64,000 bases of DNA from Pseudomonadales bacterium (GTDB taxonomy: Bacteria; Pseudomonadota; Gammaproteobacteria; Pseudomonadales; Pseudohongiellaceae): positions 20,055 through 84,054 of the forward strand of contig JALQUB010000002.1 of NCBI GenBank assembly GCA_023268635.1. The letters run 5' to 3'. A program made the translations under genes and the position numbers. Below are positions 55,663-64,000 of the stretch, piece after piece; positions within the stretch are counted from its first letter, which is position 1; the number at the start of each line of letters is the position of its first letter. The notes below the pieces were generated by a model. The model was not told where the DNA came from, made no database searches, and worked only from the letters and a program-made list of their open reading frames with translations.

Positions 55663-56448
55663 TTAGTTAATCGACTGTCTCATCTTAACAAGCTGCTTGA
55701 GTATCTTCGGATTGGAAAAGATTAGCTCGTTGGCGTTGGCGAAATCAGGATTGGCCAATTCAGAGCCTATCAGGCCTCCCGATTCTTTCAATATCAATGC
55801 AGCTGCGGTGATGGAATGATTGTCGCCTCCTTCATTCGGTGCCCAGCCACCTTGTAGGCGGTCGGCAGCAGTGCTGACGATATCCAGAGCCGTGCAACCG
55901 GAGATTCTAGATTGTGCGCCAGCGAGTAAGATGGCTTTCTGCATGCCGAGAAGGGTGTCTATATCCTCAACTTCGCCGTTGACTCCAACCAGCGACCCTT
56001 GGACTAACTCGGTCTCGCGACCGACTCGTAGTCGGCGGGAGTTTAATTGAGCGCCTCCGCCACGCGTGGCGACGAACTCCTCGTTGGTCATGGGGCACAC
56101 AATGGCGGCGTGTTGAATGACGCCGTCAATTTTGCATGCGAGGGAAACCGCGAATTGAGTATAGCCACGGGCGAAGTTGCGATTGCCAATTAGGGGATCG
56201 ATGAGCCACTCGATATCTTTACGAGTCCCGACAGTCATTCCTGTGGCGCGTGAATTAATGCTGTGTTCCGGATAGGCTTTTAATAAGTGGTATTGCAGAG
56301 TCTTGTCTGAGTCTAAGTCCATTGAGGTGAGGAAAGACCCAGGTTTGTCGTTGATCACTTTGATTCGATCAAGTCGGTCGCTGCTGTGTGCGATGGCTTC
56401 CGCCGCGTCGCGTGCGGCCTTCAAGGCTATGTTAATCATTGGGTGCAT
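55663..56448 (-). CDS. suhB: SuhB homologue with disrupted inositol-monophosphatase metal site
   Basis: The 261-residue protein starts MHPMINIALKAARDAAEAIA, very close to E. coli SuhB, and has the usual length and fold sequence (ATRGGGAQLN, GCTALDIVSTAADRLQGG). However the catalytic metal ligands differ. EES of the first ligand loop is replaced by R-A-T at 67-69, DPLDGT is DPLIGN at 84-89, and the WD before the second helix is HS. Only D84 remains of the four aspartate/glutamate ligands known for E. coli SuhB (E67, D84, D87, D212). SuhB also acts as a Nus factor in rRNA antitermination, a role that does not require its phosphatase activity. It is divergent from trmJ, as in Pseudomonas. Confidence 0.88.
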   Translation of the reverse strand: MHPMINIALKAARDAAEAIAHSSDRLDRIKVINDKPGSFLTSMDLDSDKTLQYHLLKAYPEHSINSRATGMTVGTRKDIEWLIDPLIGNRNFARGYTQFAVSLACKIDGVIQHAAIVCPMTNEEFVATRGGGAQLNSRRLRVGRETELVQGSLVGVNGEVEDIDTLLGMQKAILLAGAQSRISGCTALDIVSTAADRLQGGWAPNEGGDNHSITAAALILKESGGLIGSELANPDFANANELIFSNPKILKQLVKMRQSIN

Positions 56449-56820
56449 CAGATCTTTTCCTCAACGCAATAATAGGTGCGTAGCTTCAACTGCCGCCATT
56501 AACGGGGCTACGGTATGCTAACAGAATCTCCGTAACCTGATCATGTTCGTTCGCGTGCTTGGTCGCAGTGCCCTAGAGGCTTGCGAGTACTAGTGCAGCG
56601 ATCAGCGCGAACTAGGCGATAGTGAGTGCGGAGAAGATAAAGAACGCGGGATAAGGAAGTGTGAAACCTCCATCCCGAATGGGTGAATCATAGCAGATTA
56701 CCTTCCTAAGCATGACATAGTTTTTAGCTGCGACTGGCGGGGCACTAGAAGGGGTGCTCGCTGATCCCTTGCTTGCTGCTATAATCCGGCGCTTTGCCGA
56801 CTTTGCCCGAGGACCAGGCC
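56449..56820. other. 372-bp region between suhB and trmJ
   Basis: It holds the suhB ribosome site (GAGGAAAAG) and a trmJ promoter (TATAAT at 56780-56785). I see no gene, repeat or RNA element. Confidence 0.6.
56780..56785 (+). promoter_or_regulatory. Putative -10 element (TATAAT) of trmJ
   Basis: A perfect TATAAT lies 41 bases ahead of TTG 56821, the chosen trmJ start. The matching -35 is weak. Confidence 0.5.
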
Positions 56821-57693
56821 TTGAACACAGAGAAAATTTCGACCGCGAGTGAGTGGATGCCCGCTCTCGACCCTAGTCAGATAGCCGTTGTGCTGGTGAA
56901 TACCTCGCATCCGGGTAATATTGGCGCGGCTGCTCGGGCTATGAAAAATATGGGCTTATCCCGGCTCATATTAGTTCAGCCCGAAGATTTTCCGAGTGGG
57001 GCGGCAACTGCGCGTGCCGCGGCTGCGGTCAATGTCTTAGAGAATGCCGTCGTCGTCGACACGCTGGAAGAGGCGGTAGCGGATTGTGGGCTTATCATCG
57101 GCGCGAGTGCTCGCTCGCGAAAACTCCCTTGGCCTATGCTCAATCCTGAATCTTGCGCCAATCATGTTGTTCGCGAACATAAGGCGAACAAGGTGGCGCT
57201 CGTGTTTGGTCGTGAAGACTCGGGACTAAACAATGAGGAATTGCAGCTCTGTCATTATCATGTACAAATTCCAAGTTCACCCGAATGTAGCTCGCTGAAC
57301 TTAGCTGCCGCCGTGATGGTAATCAGCTATGAATTAGCGAAATGTGCGCTCAACGACGAAACCGCAGGTGACGTGGCAGAAGACGAATTTTGGGATCAGG
57401 AGCGAGCTACGGCGGAAGAGAACGAACATTTCTTTACGCATCTAGAACGAGTCATGATAGCCATTCGTTTCCATGATCCTGAGAATCCTAGGCAGCTCAT
57501 GCAGCGCATGCGCAGATTATTTGGGCGGATCCGCATTGATGTGATGGAGATGAATATACTCCGAGGTGTGTTGAGCAATATCGAGTGGCATATAAAAAAC
57601 AGGGAAGAACGTAAACAGCCGCCAAGAGGGGCGACAATCGAACAGATAGAGGATGCACTCGATCGCGACACTGCAGCGCGTAAGCAAGACTAG
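56821..57693 (+). CDS. trmJ: tRNA (cytidine/uridine-2'-O-)-methyltransferase TrmJ
   Basis: TrmJ methylates the ribose of position 32 of tRNAs. The SPOUT sequence is clear: [33 protein letters not shown], and [25 protein letters not shown]-track start 56794 is a TTG with no ribosome site and would fall at the probable transcript start. TTG 56821 has GAGGA eight bases before it, giving 290 residues. Its stop overlaps ygiQ (convergent) by 4 bases. Confidence 0.95.
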   Translation: MNTEKISTASEWMPALDPSQIAVVLVNTSHPGNIGAAARAMKNMGLSRLILVQPEDFPSGAATARAAAAVNVLENAVVVDTLEEAVADCGLIIGASARSRKLPWPMLNPESCANHVVREHKANKVALVFGREDSGLNNEELQLCHYHVQIPSSPECSSLNLAAAVMVISYELAKCALNDETAGDVAEDEFWDQERATAEENEHFFTHLERVMIAIRFHDPENPRQLMQRMRRLFGRIRIDVMEMNILRGVLSNIEWHIKNREERKQPPRGATIEQIEDALDRDTAARKQD

Positions 57694-59828
57694 CGTCGTT
57701 TTCGGGCTCTCTTACCCCCAGGCTTCCCTTTATGCATATTCGTTCCGCCTCGGCCACCCGTAGATTCATGCGGGATGAGGTGCTTCTCTTCATTGCCGAT
57801 GAGGTCGTTCCGGCCTAATTTTGTGAGAGCCGTACGCAATAAGGGCCAATTTTTCTCATCATGGTAGCGCAGGAACGCCTTCTGTAAACGTCGCTGGTCG
57901 ATGTTCTTGGAGACGGTTAACTTGTCACTCTTGTATCGTACTTTTTCGAGCGGATTGCGCTCCGAATAATACATAGCCGTAGCGAGCGACATCGGAGAGG
58001 GATAGAAGGTCTGTACTTGATCCGGCTTGAACTTTCGTTCCTTTAACCACAAGCTTAGATTCAGCATGTCTTCATCGTCACTGCCTGGATGGGCCGCGAT
58101 AAAATAAGGAATCAGATATTGTTCCTTGCCCGCCTTCTTCGAAAATTTATCGAATAATTTTTTAAAATCATCGTAGGCCGAAATGCTCGGCTTCATCATT
58201 TTCGACAGCGTTTTATCTTCGCTGTGCTCAGGAGCGATTTTTAAGTAGCCGCCTACATGGTGGCTCACGAGCTCTTCAATGTATTCCGGATCTTTCAATG
58301 CGAGATCGTAGCGAAGTCCGCTCGCGATGGCGATGCGCTTCACCCCTGGGATCGCCCTGGCCTTACGGTAGAGTTGCGTCGTGGGGCCGTGATCTGTCTG
58401 CAAATGCGTGCAGATGCTGGGGTAAACGCAAGAGAGTCGTTTGCAGCGTCTCTGAACCGCAGGCGATTTGCAGTTCAGTTTGTACATATTGGCGGTCGGG
58501 CCACCTAAATCCGATATTGTGCCAGTGAAGCCGGGCACTAGATCACGGATTTTTTCGATTTCGCCCAGTATGGATTCTTCCGAGCGGCTCTGGATGATGC
58601 GTCCTTCGTGTTCCGTAATTGAGCAGAACGTACAACCACCGAAGCAGCCGCGCATAATATTAACCGAGGTCTTAATCATATCGTAGGCGGGAATGCGCGA
58701 GTCGCCATAGCTCGGGTGAGGCCGTCTTTGATACGCCAGATCGAATACCCAATCCATCTCGTCGGTCTCGAGTGGTATAGGAGGGGGATTAACCCAAACT
58801 TCGAGTGTGTCGTGGCGCTGCACGAGGCATTTTGCATTGTAAGGATTAGCCTCTTGGTGCAATACACGCGAAGCATGAGCGTAGAGCGCGGGGTCATTAA
58901 CCACCTTGCTGTGAGAAGGGAGGCGTATGTAGCTTCTCCTTTCATCGAACTTTTCCTTGCGCTGCAGCGGCATAGGGATGATTTTGATCGGCTGTGTTTC
59001 GCTATCCTGTTGCGGCGTGCTCATTCCAGAATTCCGATCATGGAAGTCGTAGGGATTAGGCAGCGTGTCGATATTCGAAGGCCAATCTATGCGTGTCGAA
59101 TCGATTTCGGTCCAGCCTGCAGGTAAGTCTTTTAGAACGACAGCTGTCCCGCGTGTCTGCCATAGCTCTTCAATGGTCTTGCCGCTCGCGATCCCATGGG
59201 CGACCTCGACAAGCGCGCGTTCGGCGTTGCCGTACAGCAGAATGTCGGCATTGGAGTCGATAAGAACTGAACGGCGTACGGCATCACTCCAATAATCATA
59301 TTGCGCGATACGCCTGAGGCTTGCCTCGATGCCACCAATAACGATAGGTGTGTCATAGTAAGCTTCACGGCAGCGTTGGCTATAGACTATGACCGACCGA
59401 TCAGGACGCTTTCCGGCTTCGGCATTGGGCGTGTAGGCATCGTCATTGCGCACTCGTAAATCGGCCGTGTAGCGATTTATGAGTGAATCCATATTGCCCC
59501 CGGTCACACCGAAGAAGAGATTGGGCTTGCCAAGTTGTTTAAACGGCTCGGCGCTATCCCACTCCGGCTGAGCGATAATGCCTACGCGGAAACCTTGCGC
59601 CTCGAGAAGGCGTCCGACTATGGCCATACCAAAACTAGGGTGATCCACATAGGCATCGGCGGTGACGATAATGATGTCACAGCTATCCCAGCCGAGCGCA
59701 TCCATTTCGGCTCGTGACATGGGTAAATAGGGAGCGGTCCCGAAGCATTCTGCCCAGTATTTGGGGTAGGAGAAGAGCTTGCGTGGCGCGAATTCATCCG
59801 CAGTGTCGATCGATTGCTGCTTCGCCAT
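57690..59828 (-). CDS. YgiQ-family radical SAM protein
   Basis: The 712-residue protein has the UPF0313/YgiQ layout: an N-terminal domain beginning [27 protein letters not shown], the radical SAM core with [17 protein letters not shown], and a lysine/arginine-rich tail ([12 protein letters not shown]). The reaction of YgiQ is unknown. The gene is the first of two minus-strand genes; a SufR-like regulator lies 108 bases upstream. Confidence 0.93.
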   Translation of the reverse strand: MAKQQSIDTADEFAPRKLFSYPKYWAECFGTAPYLPMSRAEMDALGWDSCDIIIVTADAYVDHPSFGMAIVGRLLEAQGFRVGIIAQPEWDSAEPFKQLGKPNLFFGVTGGNMDSLINRYTADLRVRNDDAYTPNAEAGKRPDRSVIVYSQRCREAYYDTPIVIGGIEASLRRIAQYDYWSDAVRRSVLIDSNADILLYGNAERALVEVAHGIASGKTIEELWQTRGTAVVLKDLPAGWTEIDSTRIDWPSNIDTLPNPYDFHDRNSGMSTPQQDSETQPIKIIPMPLQRKEKFDERRSYIRLPSHSKVVNDPALYAHASRVLHQEANPYNAKCLVQRHDTLEVWVNPPPIPLETDEMDWVFDLAYQRRPHPSYGDSRIPAYDMIKTSVNIMRGCFGGCTFCSITEHEGRIIQSRSEESILGEIEKIRDLVPGFTGTISDLGGPTANMYKLNCKSPAVQRRCKRLSCVYPSICTHLQTDHGPTTQLYRKARAIPGVKRIAIASGLRYDLALKDPEYIEELVSHHVGGYLKIAPEHSEDKTLSKMMKPSISAYDDFKKLFDKFSKKAGKEQYLIPYFIAAHPGSDDEDMLNLSLWLKERKFKPDQVQTFYPSPMSLATAMYYSERNPLEKVRYKSDKLTVSKNIDQRRLQKAFLRYHDEKNWPLLRTALTKLGRNDLIGNEEKHLIPHESTGGRGGTNMHKGKPGGKRARKRR

Positions 59829-59936
59829 AAGGTCAAAAAGACTCGAGTATTAGTGCCGTTTAGGAGCGGAGAGTATAACGCGTCTCGGCCCGTGGATGTG
59901 GAATAGATTTGGCGACGAGTCGCTCGGTGGTAGCGA

Positions 59937-60584
59937 TTAGTTGGGCTGGATGCGGTAGGCGCAGCGGCGAGCGCCGGAGAGCAGGTGGTCGCTCCGTTCA
60001 ACGCGCGCATGCGGTGATAAGACCGCTTCGAATAAAGCGAGCTCTTGCTTGCAAAAAGCGCGACAGCTTTTCGCGGCGCTAACGATCGGGCAGTGATTCT
60101 CGGTGAGTAACCATCCCGAAGGGGTGAATCGCAGTTCTGCCATAAAACCTTCTTCCGTGCGGAGATCGCGGAGTGCTTCTAATGCGGCTTTGAGGTCGTT
60201 TTTGGGGGAGGGGATGCGCTCGCGATAACGGGCGAGAGTCGCTTCTCCTTCGGACTCGATGAGCGCGTTGAGTTGCTGAATTCCATACGTGTTTTCTATC
60301 TCAGTCAACAATCTCACCGCGAGCCGGGCATGTTTGTCGCCGAATAACTCATGTCCTTTTCCCGTTAGCTTCCATAACACCACGGGTCGTCCGCGGGTTT
60401 GTCGGCTAATTTGCGCATGTTTTACATAACCCTGTTCTTGTAACTGCGTGAGGTGCTGACGAACCCCCATGGTGGTTAGCGCCAATTCAGCGGCCAGAAT
60501 TTTGATGGATTGTGGCCCACGAGTTTTAAGTCGCTGAACGAGTAGCTCTTGATTTTTGGGTAGGTGATCGAGTGGATTCATCAC
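59937..60584 (-). CDS. SufR-like Fe-S-binding helix-turn-helix regulator
   Basis: An N-terminal winged helix (about residues 10-75: IKILAAELALTTMGVRQHLTQLQEQGYVKHAQISRQTRGRPVVLW) is followed by a helical region and a C-terminal cysteine set: ENHCPI, KSCRAFC and RRCAYRI. This cysteine pattern is that of SufR-type regulators, which bind a 4Fe-4S cluster and control Fe-S assembly genes. The target here is unknown. Its own upstream region has a 24-bp interrupted palindrome. The 215-residue length fits. Confidence 0.9.
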   Translation of the reverse strand: MMNPLDHLPKNQELLVQRLKTRGPQSIKILAAELALTTMGVRQHLTQLQEQGYVKHAQISRQTRGRPVVLWKLTGKGHELFGDKHARLAVRLLTEIENTYGIQQLNALIESEGEATLARYRERIPSPKNDLKAALEALRDLRTEEGFMAELRFTPSGWLLTENHCPIVSAAKSCRAFCKQELALFEAVLSPHARVERSDHLLSGARRCAYRIQPN

Positions 60585-60609
60585 GTGCTCTCGAATTGCC
60601 GGCGAATTA

Positions 60610-60633
60610 ATTAAATAGTTTACTTTATTTAAT
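60610..60633. promoter_or_regulatory. 24-bp interrupted palindrome upstream of the SufR-like gene
   Basis: ATTAAATA-GTTTACTT-TATTTAAT: perfect 8-base arms, 26 bases upstream of the regulator start and in the divergent gap to putP. Probable operator, perhaps for autoregulation. Confidence 0.5.
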
Positions 60634-60760
60634 GCCAGAAGGCCTAGCGTTGGAAGTAGGCGTCGACGTCGTGATAGTGTCGGTTCTTCACTAAATGAGT
60701 TATTTACGAATTAACGAAGGATGTTGCGATGGATTGTCGCTGTAAATTAAGAGGTGTAAT

Positions 60761-62227
60761 TTGATTCAGTGGCCTCTCGCTACCACTTTCGCGGCCTATC
60801 TTGTTGGAATCCTATGGTTAGGCATTCGTGCCTATCGTCGAACACACGATATCAGTGATTATCTGCTAGGGGGTCGCCGACTCGGCGCCGTTGTAACAGC
60901 GCTGAGCGTGGGAGCTTCGGATATGAGTGGCTGGCTGCTCTTGGGTCTGCCCGGTGCTGTGTATGTTTCTGGATTGCAAGAGAGTTGGATCGGCATCGGC
61001 CTCGTAGTCGGCGCTTATGTAAATTGGTTGCTCGTCGCACGTAGGCTGCGCGTATTTAGTCAACACGCAGCGAATTCCCTCACATTGCCTGATTACCTTG
61101 AGAATAGATTCCGTGATCGTAGCCGCGTCCTGCGCTGCTTGTCTGCTGTCGTTATTCTGCTGTTTTTCGTTTTCTACACTGCCTCCGGTCTCGTCAGTGG
61201 AGCCATTCTATTCGAGAGTAGCTTCAATTTAGATTACACCGTGGCATTGCTTATCGGTTCATTGATTATCGTCTCCTATACTTTTGTCGGCGGCTTTCTT
61301 GCTGTCGCGTGGACGGATGCAATCCAAGCAGGTTTGATGGCGATCGCACTCGTTGTGACGCCGGTTGCCGTATTTTCTTCACTCGGTGGCGTGTCTATGG
61401 CGCTCGATCAAGTCGCAGCAATTAATCCCGATGCGATCGATTTTGTCGCGAATATTGGAGGGTTGGGATTGGTGTCACTCGTCGCTTGGGGATTGGGTTA
61501 TGCCGGGCAGCCGCACATATTGACTCGCTTCATGGCGATCGAAGACCCTAATAAGCTTCCTCATGCGCGGCGCATCGCCATGGCGTGGATGGTGTTTATG
61601 TTGGCGGGCTCGGTGGCGACTGGCTTCGCAGGGCTCGCGTATTTCTCCGCCAACCCCCTAGTCAATCCGGAGACAGTTTTCATTAATCTCAGTCAGGTGC
61701 TTTTTAATCCTTGGGTGGCTGGCGTCATTACCGCGGCGATTCTCTCCGCGATTATGTCGACTATCGACTCGCAATTATTGGTATGTTCTTCTGTGCTCAG
61801 TGAAGATTTTTATCGCCCCTTCATAAAACCTAGTGCGACCGACCGAGAGTTAGTCTTAGTGAGCCGCGTGGCGGTTATCGCAGTGGCGCTCGTTGCATTG
61901 CTTATTGCGACAAACAGAGAAAGTAGGGTGCTCGATCTTGTGAGCTATGCCTGGGCAGGTTTCGGTGCTGCATTCGGCCCGGTTATTTTATTTTCTCTAT
62001 TCCTTAGGACGATGACCGGACTCGCTGCTATTGCTGGGATGTTCGGTGGCGCCATCACCGTCGTCGCCTGGTCATCAATGAGCGGTGGTCTGTTCGATTT
62101 GTATGAGATTGTGCCAGGCTTCTTCGTAGCCTCGGTGTTGATACTGCTATTGAGCTTCTTCCGCCCGGAGACAAAAACAGAGGTTTTATCCCAGTTCGAT
62201 AGTGCCAAGGCGCTCGTTAATCATTAA
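60761..62227 (+). CDS. putP: Sodium/proline symporter PutP
   Basis: This 488-residue transporter of the sodium-solute symporter family has YLLGGRRLGAVVTALSVGASDMSGWLLLGLPGA, AWTDAIQAGLM and ILSAIMSTIDSQLLVCSSVLSEDFY, the PutP-specific segments. It imports proline with Na+. The start is TTG 60761 behind AAGAGGTG. The stop overlaps the convergent GNAT gene by 11 bases. Confidence 0.93.
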   Translation: MIQWPLATTFAAYLVGILWLGIRAYRRTHDISDYLLGGRRLGAVVTALSVGASDMSGWLLLGLPGAVYVSGLQESWIGIGLVVGAYVNWLLVARRLRVFSQHAANSLTLPDYLENRFRDRSRVLRCLSAVVILLFFVFYTASGLVSGAILFESSFNLDYTVALLIGSLIIVSYTFVGGFLAVAWTDAIQAGLMAIALVVTPVAVFSSLGGVSMALDQVAAINPDAIDFVANIGGLGLVSLVAWGLGYAGQPHILTRFMAIEDPNKLPHARRIAMAWMVFMLAGSVATGFAGLAYFSANPLVNPETVFINLSQVLFNPWVAGVITAAILSAIMSTIDSQLLVCSSVLSEDFYRPFIKPSATDRELVLVSRVAVIAVALVALLIATNRESRVLDLVSYAWAGFGAAFGPVILFSLFLRTMTGLAAIAGMFGGAITVVAWSSMSGGLFDLYEIVPGFFVASVLILLLSFFRPETKTEVLSQFDSAKALVNH

Positions 62228-62678
62228 TTACAGCACGAGTCATACAGACATGAGGTATATCATCTTCGAGATAGGGGTCGGATTGCGTGACAAAGCCGAA
62301 GTCGTTGTAGAATCGCTCTAAGTGCTGCTGTGCAGAGATGCTGATGTCGCAAGCGCCATGCAGAGATTCGCAAGCACTCACAGCCTGAGCCAGTAAATTC
62401 TTCCCCTGTCCCGTCGCGCGAAGCGATGGGCTCGTTACGATCCTGCCTATAGAGGCGCCTTTGTATTTGATGCCTGGTGCAATGATTCGTGCGCAGCAGA
62501 CTACCTCATGCTCCGGATTCGTTGCGATGACGTGATGTGCGTCTTGGTCGTAATTGTCTAAGTCTTGGTAGATGCAATTTTGTTCGACTACGAAGACTTC
62601 GCTGCGGAGTCGCAGCATGGAGTAAAGCTGGAGATTGCTGAGTGAATGAAAGCTAAGAGTCTGCCAATGCAATGTCAT
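62217..62678 (-). CDS. GNAT-family acetyltransferase (ElaA type)
   Basis: The 153-residue protein reads LYSMLRLRSEVFVVEQNCIYQDLDNYD, which is the ElaA opening, then ARIIAPG, IGRIVTSPSLRATGQGKNLL (acetyl-CoA binding) and FYNDFGFVTQ. It should acetylate an amine with acetyl-CoA; the acceptor is unknown. Confidence 0.9.
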   Translation of the reverse strand: MTLHWQTLSFHSLSNLQLYSMLRLRSEVFVVEQNCIYQDLDNYDQDAHHVIATNPEHEVVCCARIIAPGIKYKGASIGRIVTSPSLRATGQGKNLLAQAVSACESLHGACDISISAQQHLERFYNDFGFVTQSDPYLEDDIPHVCMTRAVIND

Positions 62679-62861
62679 GGGATACTGCCGTCCTGAGAGT
62701 GAGTGCCTAGTCTAGCCTGAGGATTCTTCGAATTCGAGACTGAGATCTGCCGAGGTTTTGGCTTGCTATCCCGCTACAAAGACGATAGATTAAAGTCACA
62801 TCTTGTCACAAATTACCGCTAATTTCGTGTAAGCCGGTGCAGGATTAGAGGCTAGGGAATA

Positions 62862-63863
62862 ATGAACGAATCGCTTACTTCGACATTAAACTTGCAGAGT
62901 TTTATGACGCTCCCGGCATTAGCTATGTTGCTCGTGGTATTGCTGCAGTCGCGTCAGTATATGGGGCGAATCACCTTCATTCACGCAATCGCCATCGTGG
63001 CCATGCTGCAGTTAAGCGCCTTCTGCCTATCAATGCTCAATGTGGATTGGGAGCCGTGGGTACTGCGTGAAATCGAACGTTCGCGTTTCGTTTTGCGCAC
63101 CGTGTTGGTCATGATGAGCGTGATCTACAGCTTAGGATTTGCGGGTGTCCGTTTTGGCAAGTTCTTGCAGGTTTTCTACGTATTGCTTAGCGTTACCATC
63201 GTTGGCGTCGTCTACGGACAGCCGATTATTGCGGGGTTCGTGCCCGCGGGTGGAGATTCCAGTGCTCTATTTCCGCCACTGGTAGCGGTATTGCGCAGGA
63301 GTTTCTTCGGGCTTGGCCTGATTTTGATTGCCTATTCACTCTACACGGGTCTCTCTAACGAGGCGCTTATTGTCAGGCAGAAATGCCGTGCTCTCATCCG
63401 TGCGCTGCTGCCCCTCGTCTTGCTTTATATTATCATTATGCTTTTCATATCTGTGGATTATAGCGGCATACTAGAAACGCTGGTGCGCAGCTTAATCCCA
63501 TTGAGTATCAGTGCGTTCGGTGTGGTTTTGATGCTCGAGGAGACGGGCCAGTGGGCTCCGCTGGTGGTTAAGTGGTCGGTGATTTACCGGCTAATCCGAC
63601 ATCGAGGAGCGATCAATTCGGCGGAGCTCAATGACAGCCTAGAATCAGCGCTGATTAAAAGCGCGATGCGCAGATGTGAGCAGAATAAAACCGAGGCGGC
63701 TCGAATGTTGGGTCTCAGCAAGAGCACATTCCATCGAAAGGCCGAAAAGCATGCTGGGGGTGGAGCTGAGCGTCAAGATGGTGATAGACGAGGGCCGGCT
63801 GACCAAAACGAACAGAGCGACTCAATCACATGGATTGGTGATATGGATACGCTGCACAAATAG
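62862..63863 (+). CDS. Multi-pass membrane protein with C-terminal Fis-type helix-turn-helix
   Basis: Residues 1-230 are strongly hydrophobic with about seven membrane helices (for example LALAMLLVVLLQSRQY-like, VLLSVTIVGVV, LVLLYIIIMLFISV). The C-terminal part has DSLESALIKSAMRRCEQNKTEAARMLGLSKSTFHRK, the Fis/HTH_8 helix as found at the end of sigma-54 activators. No AAA+ domain lies between. It could be a one-component membrane-bound regulator. AGGGAAT precedes the ATG. The tail beyond residue 300 is hydrophilic and low in structure. Confidence 0.75.
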   Translation: MNESLTSTLNLQSFMTLPALAMLLVVLLQSRQYMGRITFIHAIAIVAMLQLSAFCLSMLNVDWEPWVLREIERSRFVLRTVLVMMSVIYSLGFAGVRFGKFLQVFYVLLSVTIVGVVYGQPIIAGFVPAGGDSSALFPPLVAVLRRSFFGLGLILIAYSLYTGLSNEALIVRQKCRALIRALLPLVLLYIIIMLFISVDYSGILETLVRSLIPLSISAFGVVLMLEETGQWAPLVVKWSVIYRLIRHRGAINSAELNDSLESALIKSAMRRCEQNKTEAARMLGLSKSTFHRKAEKHAGGGAERQDGDRRGPADQNEQSDSITWIGDMDTLHK

Positions 63864-63927
63864 GCTCATAGGCTTAGTGTGACTCGGTCCTCGCGACGTC
63901 AATTGTGCGTGCTATACTCTGCGCGCG

Positions 63928-64000
63928 GCCCCGGTGGCACAGCTGGATAGCGCGGCCCCCTCCTAAGGGGCAGGTCAGAGGTTCGAATCCTCTCCGGGGC
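63928..64000 (+). tRNA. tRNA-Arg (anticodon CCU), cut by the window end
   Basis: GCCCCGG pairs with the last seven bases CCGGGGC. The anticodon loop CTCCTAA gives CCU and the T loop is TTCGAAT. The discriminator base and CCA lie beyond the window. TATACT (63913-63918) is a possible -10. Confidence 0.93.

Overview
The window looks like a chromosomal segment from a free-living, probably marine, gammaproteobacterium near the Pseudomonadales/Cellvibrionales. The basis is protein resemblance plus gene order: trmD-rplS, dsbC-hom-thrC-recJ, alaS-lysC-csrA-tRNA-Ser, ispB/rplU-rpmA-obg-proB/rpsT/murJ and divergent suhB/trmJ are all arrangements I know from Pseudomonas-type genomes. Assignment below class level is inference. 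I see no insertion sequence, prophage, integrase or CRISPR array.

Layout. 1-16 kb is housekeeping: trmD end, rplS, a DsbC-type isomerase, threonine synthesis (hom, thrC), recJ, a very long ScsB/DsbD-type protein, a PP2C phosphatase, an AI-2E-type membrane protein, alaS, lysC, csrA and tRNA-Ser(GCU). 16-32 kb is accessory. It holds two exported metallo-beta-lactamase-fold hydrolases, two hydratases of MaoC/HTD2 type, a CitE-like CoA-ester lyase, an acyl-CoA dehydrogenase, a class III CoA-transferase, an exported epoxide-hydrolase-like protein, a cytochrome c-PQQ dehydrogenase, an exported methyltransferase-like protein, a TonB receptor, a TorF-family porin with a sigma-54-like promoter, and a GrdB-family gene interrupted by one in-frame TGA. 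32-48 kb returns to core functions: ETF-ubiquinone oxidoreductase, a TPR lipoprotein, an acyl-CoA ligase, ispB, rplU-rpmA-obg-proB, rpsT, murJ, an EF-P-like factor, DAHP synthase, an aromatic aminotransferase and folD. 48-64 kb mixes transporters, regulators, two radical SAM proteins, a SuhB homologue lacking metal ligands, trmJ, a SufR-like Fe-S regulator, putP, a membrane protein with a Fis-type helix-turn-helix, and tRNA-Arg(CCU) cut by the window end.

How the genes fit together. The CoA-dependent genes of the accessory region (hydratases, CitE-like lyase, acyl-CoA dehydrogenase, CoA-transferase) resemble modules for branched C5-dicarboxylate CoA esters such as mesaconyl-, itaconyl- and citramalyl-CoA; ETF-QO would accept the dehydrogenase electrons. 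The exported oxidoreductase, hydrolases, porin and TonB receptor suggest periplasmic processing of an unknown organic substrate.

Strongest unusual observations: (1) two ORFs on the minus strand at 23617-24537 are one reading frame separated by a single TGA in the context U-P-V-C, followed at bacterial-SECIS distance by a perfect 7-bp hairpin with a G in the loop, so this is probably a selenoprotein; (2) SuhB has lost three of its four metal-binding positions; (3) a sigma-54 -24/-12 element and an NtrC-like site lie upstream of the porin; (4) a 260-residue tandem duplication in the ScsB/DsbD-type protein; (5) a multi-pass membrane protein ending in a Fis-type DNA-binding helix; (6) a 24-bp AT-rich interrupted palindrome ahead of the SufR-like regulator.
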